Translations under genes and position numbers: made by a program
From: Cyanobacteria bacterium REEB67
GTDB taxonomy: Bacteria; Cyanobacteriota; Vampirovibrionia; Obscuribacterales; Obscuribacteraceae
Direction: 5' to 3'
NCBI GenBank assembly: GCA_018971775.1
Contig: JAGXAB010000012.1
Span: 1-64,000, forward strand
DNA: 64,000 nt
The notes under the pieces: model-generated
Seen by the model: the letters and a program-made list of their open reading frames with translations, nothing else
The model's database searches: none
What the model was told of the DNA's origin: nothing
Part shown: piece after piece, positions 1 to 8,768 of the stretch
Layout: each line of letters begins with the position of its first letter
How positions within the stretch are numbered: the stretch's first letter is position 1

Positions 1-609
1 TCGCTGCATGGCGAGCTCTTGTGCCTCGATGTAGGCGGCTTCGCGAGGATCGATGAGCGGTGCCGACTCATCGACGATAAATTGATTGAGTGGCAGTGGC
101 TCTGGCTCGCCCGGCGATTCCGGCTCAGGCGACGGCACAGCAGGCGGTGCAAAAGTTTCCAGTGGAGCGGTATCCGGCGCAAACGACTGGCTATCGGATA
201 CTGAATCCGGGGCGAAATTTTGCTGGGGGGCCGGGGGCACCGCAGGAAATTGTCCGGAGGCGGAGCCAAAAGAGCGCCGACTGAGATACATGGACATATC
301 GGGCGTGGAAGATACTTGGGATGCTGTTGACTGCCCAGGCGTTTCAGGATCAGAATCTGGAGCGGCAGCCGGAGCCTCAGGTTCAGCGGCTGGTTGCGCA
401 GGCGGCTGCAAACGGCGCGAGTGCACTCGTTCTCGATATGGCGGCGCCACGAAAGGCTGGGGGCCGGCAGATGTGGGAAGCGGTGGCACCTGATTTTCCG
501 AAGCATGCGGTTCAGACACAGGCTGTTCAGGCGCAGAAAAACCAGGCGCCTTTTTTTCTCTGGCATCCTCTTCGTCTTCAATTTTGTTGTCGGGATTTTC
601 TTCTGTCAT
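1..609 (-). CDS. Pro/Ala-rich protein of unknown function (3' end outside window)
   Basis: This reading frame is open from an ATG at 609 down to base 1, so it is cut by the window edge and is missing from the ORF track. The visible 203 residues begin MTEENPDNKIEDEED and are acidic, then become rich in Pro, Ala, Ser and Glu, which looks like a disordered linker. I recognise no domain. Its ATG lies one base after the TGA of the upstream TPR gene (TGAGATG), so the two are almost certainly cotranslated. Plus-strand ORFs over this stretch are shadows. Confidence 0.7.
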   Translation of the reverse strand, partial: MTEENPDNKIEDEEDAREKKAPGFSAPEQPVSEPHASENQVPPLPTSAGPQPFVAPPYRERVHSRRLQPPAQPAAEPEAPAAAPDSDPETPGQSTASQVSSTPDMSMYLSRRSFGSASGQFPAVPPAPQQNFAPDSVSDSQSFAPDTAPLETFAPPAVPSPEPESPGEPEPLPLNQFIVDESAPLIDPREAAYIEAQELAMQR

Positions 610-610
610 C

Positions 611-2185
611 TCAACGCTGCTTCACTACCGGGAATTCCCTTAATAACTTGCCCTTCCAGAAAATCATAACGCCCAACTGATTACCTTCTTTTACTATGTT
701 AGGACATGAAAAATATAGAGTCCTCTCCGCCCCCGGAGCAAAAGGATTGGAATTGAGGGTGACCACGGGCAGAGCTACCGAACCATTTGACTGCCTGCGA
801 GTGTGATCAAAAAAAACGGCTGTCAGACTGAGTTCTGTCACGGCCTGGCCGGAAATGTTCTTTATCTTAATTTCGCCTTCCGGTGTAAGCGACCCAGCCG
901 AGAGCCAGTTGTGAGAAGCCATTACCGCCACAGGCGGCGAGCCAGCGCTCCAGGCGGCAGGCTTAGGCGCTTCCTTCTCCTCGTCTTTCTTCTCATCCTT
1001 CAAGAGCTGCGCCAGTTCTTCCTCCACTCTTTCAGCATGCCCTTTAACCGACATCGCTTCACCGGCTTTATTTTGCTTGGCTAAAAGTGCCGACCAGGTG
1101 TTGAGCGTGGTCAAAAGCTGCTTGAGCAGGGCGGGACTGGGCTTGAGAGCATTTGCTTCTTCCAGGCAGCGCACCGCGCCGGCATAGTTTTCAAGGCGCA
1201 GATTCAAATCAGCCAGGAGTTCGTAGTTTTCAAAGGTCTTTTCTTTATCGACAAGATCGGTCAATGCCACCTGAGCGGCATTCCAATCTTTTTTAGCGAG
1301 TAGCAAATCAATCAGGCGGTGGCGGATCGTCAGATTGTTTTTGTCGAAGTTGCAAACGGCCTGGTAATTTTCAATTGCCTTATCGGCCTTGCCTTCTTTT
1401 TCGTAGAGGGCACCAAGTGCGATGCGCGTCGCTGGTTCGTCAGAAACACTGAGCGCTTTTTCCAGCAGCTCGATGGCCTTGGTATTGTCTTCATTGCGCA
1501 ACTCGGCCGCAGCGGCCATTCTTCGATAACAATCGGCGAGGCGGTGCGGCACCTGCGATTTCAAGGGTTCTTCCAGGCTCTCGCTAAATTCGCCGGCCTG
1601 AGTCATGTGTTTGGTGGCACTGTCGAGATCGTTTTTGGCCAGGTCGGCATCGGCCCAGCGCATATACATCTGGGCACGGCCATTAGCCAGCAAATTTGCT
1701 TTGACAACGGTCATAGCAGCCGAATAGAGCCGCTCGGCCTGTTCGTAATCATTGCGCCCCTGGTAATAATCGCTGTAGCTCTCGACAACGAGCGGTAAAT
1801 AATTGTCACGGCAACGCACGCGGAAGGCCGTATCGAGCGCGGTGCGACCTTCGGCGAATCGTTCGGTATCGAGATAGGCCTGGGCCAGCCAGGGATAGAC
1901 ATTGAAATCCGGCGGACTTTGCTTCGACAGTTCTTCAAGCAGCGGCACAGCCAGTGCCGATTTATTTTCTTTGACCATTTTGACGGCCTTCTCTAAAGGC
2001 GTCTCTTTGGGGGTACATATAAAGTAGGCGCCCACAGCAACGATGAGCACGACTACAAGTATCGTTGCAATCGTCAGCCAATTATTTGGCTTTTTTTCCG
2101 AATCAGAATTACCTGTTTCAGCGTTATTGCGGTCAGCCAGATCGGTCATCGATTTCTCTTTGTGCAAATCTTCAGTCGAGGACAT
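611..2185 (-). CDS. Membrane-anchored TPR protein
   Basis: This is a 524-residue protein. A short charged N-terminus is followed by one membrane helix (about residues 36-56, WLTIATILVVVLIVAVGAYF) and then repeated helical pairs typical of tetratricopeptide repeats over about residues 65-390 (for example IALGALYEKEGKADKAIENY). The last 100 or so residues look like a beta-sandwich (IKIKNISGQAVTELSLTAVFF), similar in style to FxLYD domains. The TPR part probably lies outside the cytoplasmic membrane and holds partners together. An internal ATG at residue 13 is an alternative start. It is coupled to the downstream Pro-rich gene and divergent from the hydrolase at 2223. No specific function can be assigned. 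Confidence 0.75.
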   Translation of the reverse strand: MSSTEDLHKEKSMTDLADRNNAETGNSDSEKKPNNWLTIATILVVVLIVAVGAYFICTPKETPLEKAVKMVKENKSALAVPLLEELSKQSPPDFNVYPWLAQAYLDTERFAEGRTALDTAFRVRCRDNYLPLVVESYSDYYQGRNDYEQAERLYSAAMTVVKANLLANGRAQMYMRWADADLAKNDLDSATKHMTQAGEFSESLEEPLKSQVPHRLADCYRRMAAAAELRNEDNTKAIELLEKALSVSDEPATRIALGALYEKEGKADKAIENYQAVCNFDKNNLTIRHRLIDLLLAKKDWNAAQVALTDLVDKEKTFENYELLADLNLRLENYAGAVRCLEEANALKPSPALLKQLLTTLNTWSALLAKQNKAGEAMSVKGHAERVEEELAQLLKDEKKDEEKEAPKPAAWSAGSPPVAVMASHNWLSAGSLTPEGEIKIKNISGQAVTELSLTAVFFDHTRRQSNGSVALPVVTLNSNPFAPGAERTLYFSCPNIVKEGNQLGVMIFWKGKLLREFPVVKQR

Positions 2186-2204
2186 CTTAAGTGGTATCAG
2201 AAGC

Positions 2205-2210
2205 TATAAT
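2205..2210 (+). promoter_or_regulatory. Possible -10 element (TATAAT) for the hydrolase gene
   Basis: A perfect TATAAT ends 12 bases before the chosen ATG at 2223, in the short divergent gap between two genes. No convincing -35 box is visible 16-18 bases upstream. If used, the transcript leader would be only a few bases long. Confidence 0.3.
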
Positions 2211-2222
2211 ATCGTCCAGATC

Positions 2223-3119
2223 ATGCCTATAGATATTAACCTCACGCCAACGGCGTCTTTTGTCGGCATTAACCGACGCTCGAAGCCCGTTCATGGTGGC
2301 AACGCCATCGCCAATCCCATCCCGGCACGAACCTGGGGGCTTGCTCCCGATTGCCGTGCCGCCGCTCTGCTGGTGCATGGGCTCGGTGCCCACAGCGGCT
2401 GGTATGAAGCGCTCGGTCGTCGACTCAAGGTGCGGGGCATCTTTGCCCTTGCTTACGACCAGGTCGGCTTTGGCAAGCGCGCGGGCGAAGAGCTCTGGAT
2501 GAAGCAACAATGGCTTGACGACCTCAAAGATGCTTATGAGTATCTGCGTGAAACCGTCGGCGACAAACCTATTTTTATCATAGGCAACTCGATGGGTGCG
2601 CTCGTCGCTCTGAAATCGATGGTCAACACGACGCCCTCCGGACTGGTGATGTTCTCGCCAGGCTTTGACGGCCATCCCGCGACTTTTCCGCTGTCCTACA
2701 AAGTAAAAACTCTGCTGACGGCGCTGCTCAAGCCAGATACACCGATTACCCTGCCCTACTCGACCGACCAGATCACCCGCGACCCGATCGTCCGAGGCTG
2801 GCTCAATAACGACGTCGACGCGCGCATGACTGTGCCGGCCCGGATGCTGTTGGAATTGCTCAAATTGACGGAAGAAGCTAAAAACACAGGCCGCAAGCTG
2901 CCTTCGCCGGTGCTTATGTTCACGGCCGGACAGGAAACTATCGTCAACAATCAAGTCAGCGAAGCCGTTTTCGCCCGGCTGGTCGCGCCCAGGAAGCAAA
3001 AGCATCACTTCCCGGAAGCCTGGCATGATTTGATGTTCGATCCCGTCCTCGACGAGCTTGTCGACATCATGGCCGCCTGGATGCTCGAAATTGGCCGGGA
3101 AAAACTACAGGTCTCCTGA
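2223..3119 (+). CDS. Alpha/beta hydrolase, lysophospholipase/monoacylglycerol lipase-like
   Basis: This is a serine hydrolase of the alpha/beta fold, 298 residues from the ATG at 2223. The longer ORF-track start at 2043 would overlap the divergent TPR gene and adds no homologous sequence. Visible features are the oxyanion-type HGLG near residue 52, the nucleophile elbow GNSMG with Ser123, and a late His in WHDLMFDP. The family (Hydrolase_4) cleaves acyl esters of lysophospholipids or monoglycerides. The next gene on the same strand is an acyl-CoA synthetase, so released fatty acids could be activated by its product. The substrate is inferred, not shown. Confidence 0.8.
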   Translation: MPIDINLTPTASFVGINRRSKPVHGGNAIANPIPARTWGLAPDCRAAALLVHGLGAHSGWYEALGRRLKVRGIFALAYDQVGFGKRAGEELWMKQQWLDDLKDAYEYLRETVGDKPIFIIGNSMGALVALKSMVNTTPSGLVMFSPGFDGHPATFPLSYKVKTLLTALLKPDTPITLPYSTDQITRDPIVRGWLNNDVDARMTVPARMLLELLKLTEEAKNTGRKLPSPVLMFTAGQETIVNNQVSEAVFARLVAPRKQKHHFPEAWHDLMFDPVLDELVDIMAAWMLEIGREKLQVS

Positions 3120-3241
3120 AAATTAGCCATTTTTTAAATAGGCTTCAATGCCTGACGGGGTCAGGCGATCATTTGGCGCGCCCGGAGCGCTGGATTGCAA
3201 GAGAAAATTTTTAAGCGACGGCGCACTTCCTGAAAACCATC

Positions 3242-3247
3242 TATAAT
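3242..3247 (+). promoter_or_regulatory. Possible -10 element (TATAAT) for the acyl-CoA synthetase
   Basis: A TATAAT sits 33 bases before the ATG at 3281, leaving room for a short leader with a GAGGT ribosome site. A matching -35 is not clear. Confidence 0.35.
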
Positions 3248-3280
3248 ATGTACTGGTGTGCATTTGAGGTTCTTCACAAG

Positions 3281-5221
3281 ATGGCTGAGCAGCAGCAATT
3301 AGAGCGCGTGACCGACCGCAACCTGGCGGCAGTTTTTTACAACCGGGCAAAAAAGCTCGGCGACATGGCCTGCGTTGCCTACAAAGAAAAGAAACAGCCC
3401 TATCGCACCATCAACTGGCGTGAATTTAGCAGATTGGCGCAACAATTCTCGCTCGGCTTAATGACGACCGGCCTCAGACCCGGTGAAAAAGCGGCGATTT
3501 TCTCCGCCACCTGTTATCAATGGGTAGCCGCCGACCTTGCCACCATATCTAATGGCGCGATTTCGGTACCGATTTACCCGACGTCATCGGCTTCTGATAT
3601 TGAATTCATTGTCAACAATTCGCAAGCACGCATTATTTTTGTCCAGAACGAGGCTCTCCTCAAGCGCGCTCTGGCAGTCAAAGACAGTATCCCCAATGTC
3701 CAGAAACTGGTGCTTTTCAATCTGCCGGAAGGCGTCAAAAGCACCGATGACCTGGCGACAAAATATGATGTGCCGGCTGGCTTCCTGAGCGACATCGACA
3801 CTTTGCGCAAACTCGGCGCCAGTCTCGACAGCGCTCATTTGAAGATTCTCGAAGACCGCATGAAAGCCACTCCCAGAGACGGTATCGCCACAATTATCTA
3901 TACATCCGGGACGACCGGTGTGCCCAAGGGTGTACCGCTCACCCACGGCAATATCATGAGCATTATCGAGAGCATCAAACCAGTATTGCCTATCGATGAG
4001 CAGGAAGTTTATCTATCCTATCTGCCGCTCTCCCATGTATTCGAGCGCATTTGCGGTGAATTTTACTGGCTGGCCTCGGGCGGCATGTGTGCCTTTGCCG
4101 AGAGTATAGAGATGATGGGTAAAAACATGGCGGAAGTAGAGGCCTCCATGCTTCTCTGCGTGCCGCGCGTACTCGATCGCATATACGCCAAGGTAAAAGC
4201 CGGTCTCGACGAAACAACGGGCCGCAAACGCCAGCTAATAGACTGGGCTCTTTCGGTAGGCAAGGAAGTGATCGCCAAGCAAGGCGAAGGCACCTTTGTC
4301 GGACCGATCCTGATGGCCAAACACGCCATCGCCGAAAAGCTCGTCTTCCAGAAGCTGCGTCAGAAAATCGGACCGAGACTGCGACTTGTCGTCTGCGGCG
4401 GTGCCCCATCCTCGCGTGAGACCCTGGCATTTTTCACCGCCATCGGTATCAACTGCCTGGAAGGGTATGGACTGACCGAGACGGCCGCTCCGACCCATGT
4501 CAACCGCATCGGCAAAATCAAGCTCGGCACAGTCGGCCCCAACTTGCCGATCGTCGATGTCAAACTAGGCAGCGATGGCGAAGTGATGGTGAAAGGACCG
4601 AGCATCTTCGGCGGCTATTATGAAAATGCCGAAGCGACCGCAGAAGGTTTTGAGGACGGCTGGTTCAAAACCGGCGATATCGGCTCTATCGACGAAGAGG
4701 GTTACCTCAAGATCGTCGATCGCAAAAAAGATATCATCGTCAATTCAGCCGGTAAAAATATTGCTCCGCAGCGCGTGGAAGCGGTATTAAAGATGGTGCC
4801 CTTCGTCACCCAGGCGGTAGTTTTTGGCGACAAGCAGAAGCACCTCGTCGCTCTCTTGACCCTCGACGAAGAAGCGGTCTGCGACTATGCCCGTGTCCAC
4901 GGTTGGGAATTCGACTCTTACTTTGATCTTAGCCGTTCGCACAATCTCTATGCTTTCCTCAAAGCTGAAATAGCCTCGCGCTCGACTGCGCTTGCCGAAT
5001 ACGAGGTTGTCAAACGTTTTGCCGTTATGGCCAATGAGCTCTCCGTGGAAGCAGGCGAACTGACCGCTTCACTCAAAATCAAGCGTTCGGTGGTGGCGAG
5101 AAACTACAGCGACATCATCAACGCCCTCTATGCCAATACATATGAAGGCGGCCTTGCCCCGGAGCGCGCCTCCACCCAGGCCAACGTCCGCGAGATGCAG
5201 CGCGAAGTGGCCTCGGTCTGA
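3281..5221 (+). CDS. Long-chain fatty acid--CoA ligase (AMP-forming)
   Basis: This is an ANL-superfamily adenylating enzyme of about 646 residues that makes acyl-CoA from fatty acid, ATP and CoA. Motifs in order are the P-loop-like IIYTSGTTGVPKGVPLTHGN, YLPLSHVFER, GYGLTETAAP, the hinge GWFKTGDIGSIDEEGYLKI, then VDRKKDIIVNSAGKNI with the C-terminal lysine region. The start is set at ATG 3281, preceded by GAGGT; the track start at 3248 lacks a ribosome site and overlaps the putative -10. Length and motifs fit the FadD15/long-chain group. It follows a lipase-like gene and ends at a likely terminator. Confidence 0.9.
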   Translation: MAEQQQLERVTDRNLAAVFYNRAKKLGDMACVAYKEKKQPYRTINWREFSRLAQQFSLGLMTTGLRPGEKAAIFSATCYQWVAADLATISNGAISVPIYPTSSASDIEFIVNNSQARIIFVQNEALLKRALAVKDSIPNVQKLVLFNLPEGVKSTDDLATKYDVPAGFLSDIDTLRKLGASLDSAHLKILEDRMKATPRDGIATIIYTSGTTGVPKGVPLTHGNIMSIIESIKPVLPIDEQEVYLSYLPLSHVFERICGEFYWLASGGMCAFAESIEMMGKNMAEVEASMLLCVPRVLDRIYAKVKAGLDETTGRKRQLIDWALSVGKEVIAKQGEGTFVGPILMAKHAIAEKLVFQKLRQKIGPRLRLVVCGGAPSSRETLAFFTAIGINCLEGYGLTETAAPTHVNRIGKIKLGTVGPNLPIVDVKLGSDGEVMVKGPSIFGGYYENAEATAEGFEDGWFKTGDIGSIDEEGYLKIVDRKKDIIVNSAGKNIAPQRVEAVLKMVPFVTQAVVFGDKQKHLVALLTLDEEAVCDYARVHGWEFDSYFDLSRSHNLYAFLKAEIASRSTALAEYEVVKRFAVMANELSVEAGELTASLKIKRSVVARNYSDIINALYANTYEGGLAPERASTQANVREMQREVASV

Positions 5222-5245
5222 ATCAATCAAAACAAATTCCTAGCA

Positions 5246-5278
5246 GAAAGCCCCACCATTCTAATTGGCAGGGCTTTC
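5246..5278. terminator. Hairpin between convergent genes, possible terminator
   Basis: GAAAGCCC (5246-5253) pairs perfectly with GGGCTTTC (5271-5278), with a CCA/TGG pairing possible inside the loop. It lies between two convergent genes. There is no immediate T-run, although TTTTT occurs about 15 bases later on the plus strand, so efficiency is uncertain. Confidence 0.5.
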
Positions 5279-5315
5279 AATCTAGAGTTGTCTTTTTAAG
5301 GAGGGGGAGGGAGAG

Positions 5316-6461
5316 TTAAGGTAGGGCCGTCGCCGAAGCGGTCCGATCCGCTTTGTCTAATGCCGCCACCCGCAGTACCCGCGAGCGTCCCGCCTCTAGA
5401 ACGAAGAGCGCGCCGTCGGGTCCGAAAGCTACACCGGTCGGATTGAGCAGACCGGTTAAGAATGTTTCTGTGCGACCCTCGCGGTTGACTCGGATCACTG
5501 TACCGGCTCGGCCGGCGGTGACGTAGAGGCGACCGAGGGAGTCCATGGCCAGGTTGCCGTCATAGCCATCGGCAAAGTTGAAGCTTTCCGAATCGGCTAC
5601 AGGGATACGAGCCACTTCGCGGCTGTCCAGAGAACGTTTGACCACCGAGCCTGAGGCATGCTCCAGGCACCAGAGGAAACCGTCGCTGTCGAGCAGCAAA
5701 CCTTGAGTACCGTGACCGGGCCCACCCAGGAAGACTTCCGAATCGCCGGTCTTGTCGACTTTGAAAACTCCGCCGGTATTGGAGGGGAAATTGGAGACAT
5801 AAACTTCTTCCCGGGCGCCGATGGCGATGTCGGAGAGGAAGGTGCCGCCGCCGGTCAGATTGCCGTCGAGCTGGGCAAGGATACGGCCGGACTTGTTCGG
5901 GTCGATTTTATAAACCGTGCCCTGAATGGTCGCTACATAAAGAACGCCTTTGCGGTCGAAGCGCAGACCGGAGATAGTGCTGTTGCCGCGAATGCGAGCG
6001 TATTCGGAAAGGGCGCCGCTGCTGTCGATAAACCAGACAGAGCCGTCGCAGGAGAAATAAATGCCGCCCGGACCGGCGGTCATGCGTGAAAAGCGATTGG
6101 AATAAGAAGAATTGAGCTGGGAGAGCACCCGTACGCCATAGCCTCTCGGGGCATCGGGCAAGTCAATTACCGACAGAGCGCCGCCGGCCTTGCCATCTTT
6201 TTCGGTACCGAAGGAGTTATCGTCCTCCTCCGAAATCTCGGCCGAAGTGATGTCAATGTGCAGAATCAGGTGGAGCGGTACAAGAATGCGGCGGATATGA
6301 ATCTGACCGTCACTTTCATGGGAGTAAGATTCCACGTCAATGTGGTCGTGATCGACCGTCAAGACTCTACCGGTGACTGTGTTATGACAGCCCATCCCAT
6401 ACCAGATTTGTATTTTCTGCCTGCTGTCGACAAAGCCCTGTAATCTGGTCCTAAAACTCAT
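5316..6461 (-). CDS. NHL/SMP-30-like beta-propeller protein with a small N-terminal beta domain
   Basis: This is a 381-residue protein. Residues about 1-75 form a compact beta-rich region (TVTGRVLTVDHDHIDVES, then LVPLHLILHIDI) resembling the Sm-like folds that carry membrane-distal or RNA-binding functions. Residues about 105-375 contain repeated blades such as FDRKGVLYVATIQGTVYKID, DSLGRLYVTAGRAGTVIRV and FGPDGALFVLEAG, as in NHL and gluconolactonase-type propellers. No signal peptide is visible, so it is probably cytoplasmic. The start has a good ribosome site (GAGGGG). It lies just downstream of rsfS on the same strand. Substrate or partner unknown. Confidence 0.65.
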   Translation of the reverse strand: MSFRTRLQGFVDSRQKIQIWYGMGCHNTVTGRVLTVDHDHIDVESYSHESDGQIHIRRILVPLHLILHIDITSAEISEEDDNSFGTEKDGKAGGALSVIDLPDAPRGYGVRVLSQLNSSYSNRFSRMTAGPGGIYFSCDGSVWFIDSSGALSEYARIRGNSTISGLRFDRKGVLYVATIQGTVYKIDPNKSGRILAQLDGNLTGGGTFLSDIAIGAREEVYVSNFPSNTGGVFKVDKTGDSEVFLGGPGHGTQGLLLDSDGFLWCLEHASGSVVKRSLDSREVARIPVADSESFNFADGYDGNLAMDSLGRLYVTAGRAGTVIRVNREGRTETFLTGLLNPTGVAFGPDGALFVLEAGRSRVLRVAALDKADRTASATALP

Positions 6462-6516
6462 AGCAAATGCCCCTCAATAACTCCGAAGCTCTTTCCAATT
6501 GGAAGGCCCCCACCGA

Positions 6517-6930
6517 TTATTCTTTTACCCATTCTTCACGATCAACAATCAAGGCATGGTTCCAAAATTGTTCAATTTTGTAGAAATCGCGCTCTTTTTG
6601 CTGCAAGACGTGAACGATAACCGATCCAAAGTCTAAAAGCACCCATCTGCCCTCAGTTTTACCTTCGATCGATCTGGCCTTCAGACCGTTTTCGGTCAGC
6701 GAAGCATCGACAGCATCAACAATTGCCCTGATCTGGGCGGCCGAATCGCCCCCGGTAATTACAAAGTAGTCGGCGAGTAAAGTTACCTTGCTAACGTCGA
6801 GCACCACAGTCGAATTTGCTTTTTTACTTTCGCAGGCATTGGCTGCCATGAAGGCAGCGACCCTTGAATCTAAACCGGATGAATTAGCGGTAGTTGCGCT
6901 CAAAGGAGCCCCACGCAAAGGATATGACAT
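6517..6930 (-). CDS. rsfS: Ribosomal silencing factor RsfS (Iojap)
   Basis: RsfS binds ribosomal protein uL14 and blocks subunit joining under starvation. The family signature is clear: VVLDVSKVTLLADYFVITGG, then AQIRAI, then GRWVLLDFGSVIVHVLQQKERDFYKIEQFW. I chose the ATG at 6930, giving about 137 residues; the track start is a TTG five codons earlier. About 30 residues precede the conserved core, slightly longer than usual. It is divergent from the HU gene and upstream of the NHL gene in the same direction. Confidence 0.9.
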   Translation of the reverse strand: MSYPLRGAPLSATTANSSGLDSRVAAFMAANACESKKANSTVVLDVSKVTLLADYFVITGGDSAAQIRAIVDAVDASLTENGLKARSIEGKTEGRWVLLDFGSVIVHVLQQKERDFYKIEQFWNHALIVDREEWVKE

Positions 6931-7207
6931 TATATTTGTTCCCAAATCGAAGTGAATTTCACGCGCTTATTGCAATTTTTTTGACCTTTCTCGGGCCTTT
7001 CTTTATTCCTCTCAAAAACCGCCTGGCAAGCCAACCTTTGTATATTATGCCTGGCATTACTTATCAAGAGCGACTTTTTATGCCAAGTCTATTGCCTTTG
7101 CCTTGAAAGGTGCTGTATTCTTGCCTCTCACGCGGTTATTAGACCGCAAAGATACAATTACAGCTCTAGTTGTACTTTTGATTTAGGACCGGATAGGAGG
7201 AATCTCT

Positions 7208-7489
7208 GTGAACAAAGCAGAATTGGCTGCCGAAATCGCTGCTCGTACTAATACAACCAAAAAATCCGTCGAAGAAATGTTGGCCGCTTTCACCGATGTT
7301 GTTACCGAAGTAGTGGCCAAGGGCGATCGTGTTACCCTCGTAGGTTTCGGCACATTCTTGCGCCGTGACAGACAGGCTCGCGAAACCAACAACCCGCAAA
7401 AGCCTGGTGAGAAAATCAAGGTGCCTGCCAAAAAGGTACCCGCTTTCCAACCTGGCAAAGAGTTCAAAGATACAGTCGACAAGAAGTAG
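7208..7489 (+). CDS. hup: DNA-binding protein HU
   Basis: This is a 93-residue histone-like protein that bends and compacts DNA as a dimer. The sequence begins MNKAELAAEIAARTNTTKK and contains the arm region GFGTFLRRDRQARETNNP followed by the conserved KVPAFQPGKEFKD. The start is GTG at 7208, fixed by a near-perfect ribosome site (ATAGGAGG, 7193-7200). A possible -10 (TACAAT) lies around 7153 behind a small inverted repeat GCGGT/ACCGC. A strong terminator follows at 7587. Confidence 0.95.
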   Translation: MNKAELAAEIAARTNTTKKSVEEMLAAFTDVVTEVVAKGDRVTLVGFGTFLRRDRQARETNNPQKPGEKIKVPAKKVPAFQPGKEFKDTVDKK

Positions 7490-7586
7490 GAAACTGCTTC
7501 TGATAGCAAAACCAGAAGTAGCGCTTAGCGATACTGCTGGCGGAAATATCAAAGATTGTAGAGCCAAGGCTCTTATCGACAAAACG

Positions 7587-7620
7587 AAAAGGAGAGGGTT
7601 AAACCTCTCCTTTTTGTTTT
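7587..7620 (+). terminator. Rho-independent terminator downstream of HU
   Basis: AAAAGGAGAGG (7587-7597) pairs with CCTCTCCTTTT after a six-base loop (GTTAAA) and runs into TTTTTGTTTT. The stem and T-tract are textbook. Confidence 0.93.
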
Positions 7621-7631
7621 GGCCAATCTCG

Positions 7632-7745
7632 TTCGATAATTCCAGACATTTCTGACCGTCGAAAACGGCCTTGTTCGATAATTCCAGCCATATTGAACGT
7701 CCAAAAACGGCCTTGTTCGATAATTTCTGATGCCTTATTCGATAT
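7632..7745. repeat. Tandem 42-bp imperfect direct repeats, about 2.7 copies
   Basis: Units start at 7632, 7674 and 7716 with the core TTCGATAATTCCAG...AAAACGGCCTTG; a fourth, truncated TTCGATA occurs at 7738. Because 42 is divisible by three, the minus strand reads as repeated LSNKAVF peptides, but this ORF overlaps the HU terminator and gene, so I treat it as non-coding. The rest of the 340-bp gap between HU and the next gene (7490-7829) holds only the terminator. Confidence 0.75.
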
Positions 7746-7829
7746 TTTTCTGGCAAAAAAGCCCATTCCATGGCCGCTTTAAGGCCAGAACGGCCTTAGC
7801 GCTGGAATTTCAGTTCAAGCGCAATGTAG

Positions 7830-8768
7830 TTACTGGCCTGCAGCACTGTTGTCATTTGCTGATTTTTCTTCGCCTGCATCACCGCCCATAAAGCCGGCCA
7901 GTTTGCTTTGCAGGGCAGAAAGACGACCGTCATTTGGACATTCGCGCACAGCGTCGTTGAGCCAGTTGCGGGCCTGTTGCAGATGACCGCCGGTAGCCAG
8001 AACATTGACCAGGTGCAGATAAGCCTCTACGTAACCAGGTTTGGCTTTGACAGCGTGGACAAAACTATCGCGGGCCAGGCTAAGCTCATTGTCGGCTTCA
8101 GCCGCCAGGCCGAGCTCATAAAAGACCATGGCAGAAAGAGTTGAGGACTTGCCGCTGCGTTCGATCGAGCTCGCTTGATCGATAAGCTTAGCTGCCTCGC
8201 TAAGCTTATCGGTAGAAAGGCCGTAATTGCCCTTCAAACGCTCGTTCACGCCCTGATCGTAGAGAGCATAGGCGTTGCCCAGGAGCGAATAATTGCGCAG
8301 ACGAGGTTGCGCTTCGGCGGCAGCCTGAGCCTGCGCCTGGCTGTCGTCGATGTCGGAATTTTCGTGTTTTTTGGCGACGGGCTCGGTGTTTGCAGCTGCA
8401 TGCGTTTTGCCGAGCGGGTGAGAAAGATGAGTAGCATGCCCGACATGGCCGCTCCGACCGCCATGGGAGGTGACAACATGGCCATGGCTGTGGCTGCGAC
8501 TGCTGTGACCGTGACTGACAACCATGGCCGAGCCATGGCTAGCGTGGATGCTGCTGCGCCGACTGGATGTTTTCGGCGCAGTCTTTGCAGAAGTTTTTGA
8601 GGAAGTTTTTGAAGAGTGAGTCGCAGTCACCTTGTGAGTCCTGGCCATGGCACTCCCGGCCCAACCACCAGGGGTTGGACCTAGCAGGCCGGCGAAGTTG
8701 ATGAGCAGACTTAGGACCAGACTGAGGGCCGGGCCGACGTTACTGAAGGAGGCTCTCAAAGGGTTCAC
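7830..8768 (-). CDS. Secreted or periplasmic TPR protein with Ser/His-rich linker
   Basis: This is a 312-residue protein starting at GTG 8768, overlapping the 3' end of pnp by 29 bases. The N-terminus carries a hydrophobic segment (ALSLVLSLLINFAGLLG) ending near WAGSAMA, consistent with a signal peptide. Next come a basic Ser/Thr/Lys stretch, a His/Ser/Gly-rich stretch (about residues 75-120) that could bind metal, and TPR-like helices from about residue 160 to 290 (YELGLAAEADNELSLARDSFVHA). It is probably cotranscribed with rpsO-pnp, an odd partner for RNA turnover genes. Function unknown. Confidence 0.7.
   Translation of the reverse strand: MNPLRASFSNVGPALSLVLSLLINFAGLLGPTPGGWAGSAMARTHKVTATHSSKTSSKTSAKTAPKTSSRRSSIHASHGSAMVVSHGHSSRSHSHGHVVTSHGGRSGHVGHATHLSHPLGKTHAAANTEPVAKKHENSDIDDSQAQAQAAAEAQPRLRNYSLLGNAYALYDQGVNERLKGNYGLSTDKLSEAAKLIDQASSIERSGKSSTLSAMVFYELGLAAEADNELSLARDSFVHAVKAKPGYVEAYLHLVNVLATGGHLQQARNWLNDAVRECPNDGRLSALQSKLAGFMGGDAGEEKSANDNSAAGQ

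Noticed and set aside
86-680. Several plus-strand ORFs at the left edge
   Set aside because: They are shadows of the minus-strand Pro-rich gene, whose frame is open throughout and coupled to its upstream gene.
7166-7771. Minus-strand ORF with repeated LSNKAVF peptides
   Set aside because: It runs antisense through the HU terminator and most of the HU gene; the repeats are DNA repeats with a period divisible by three.
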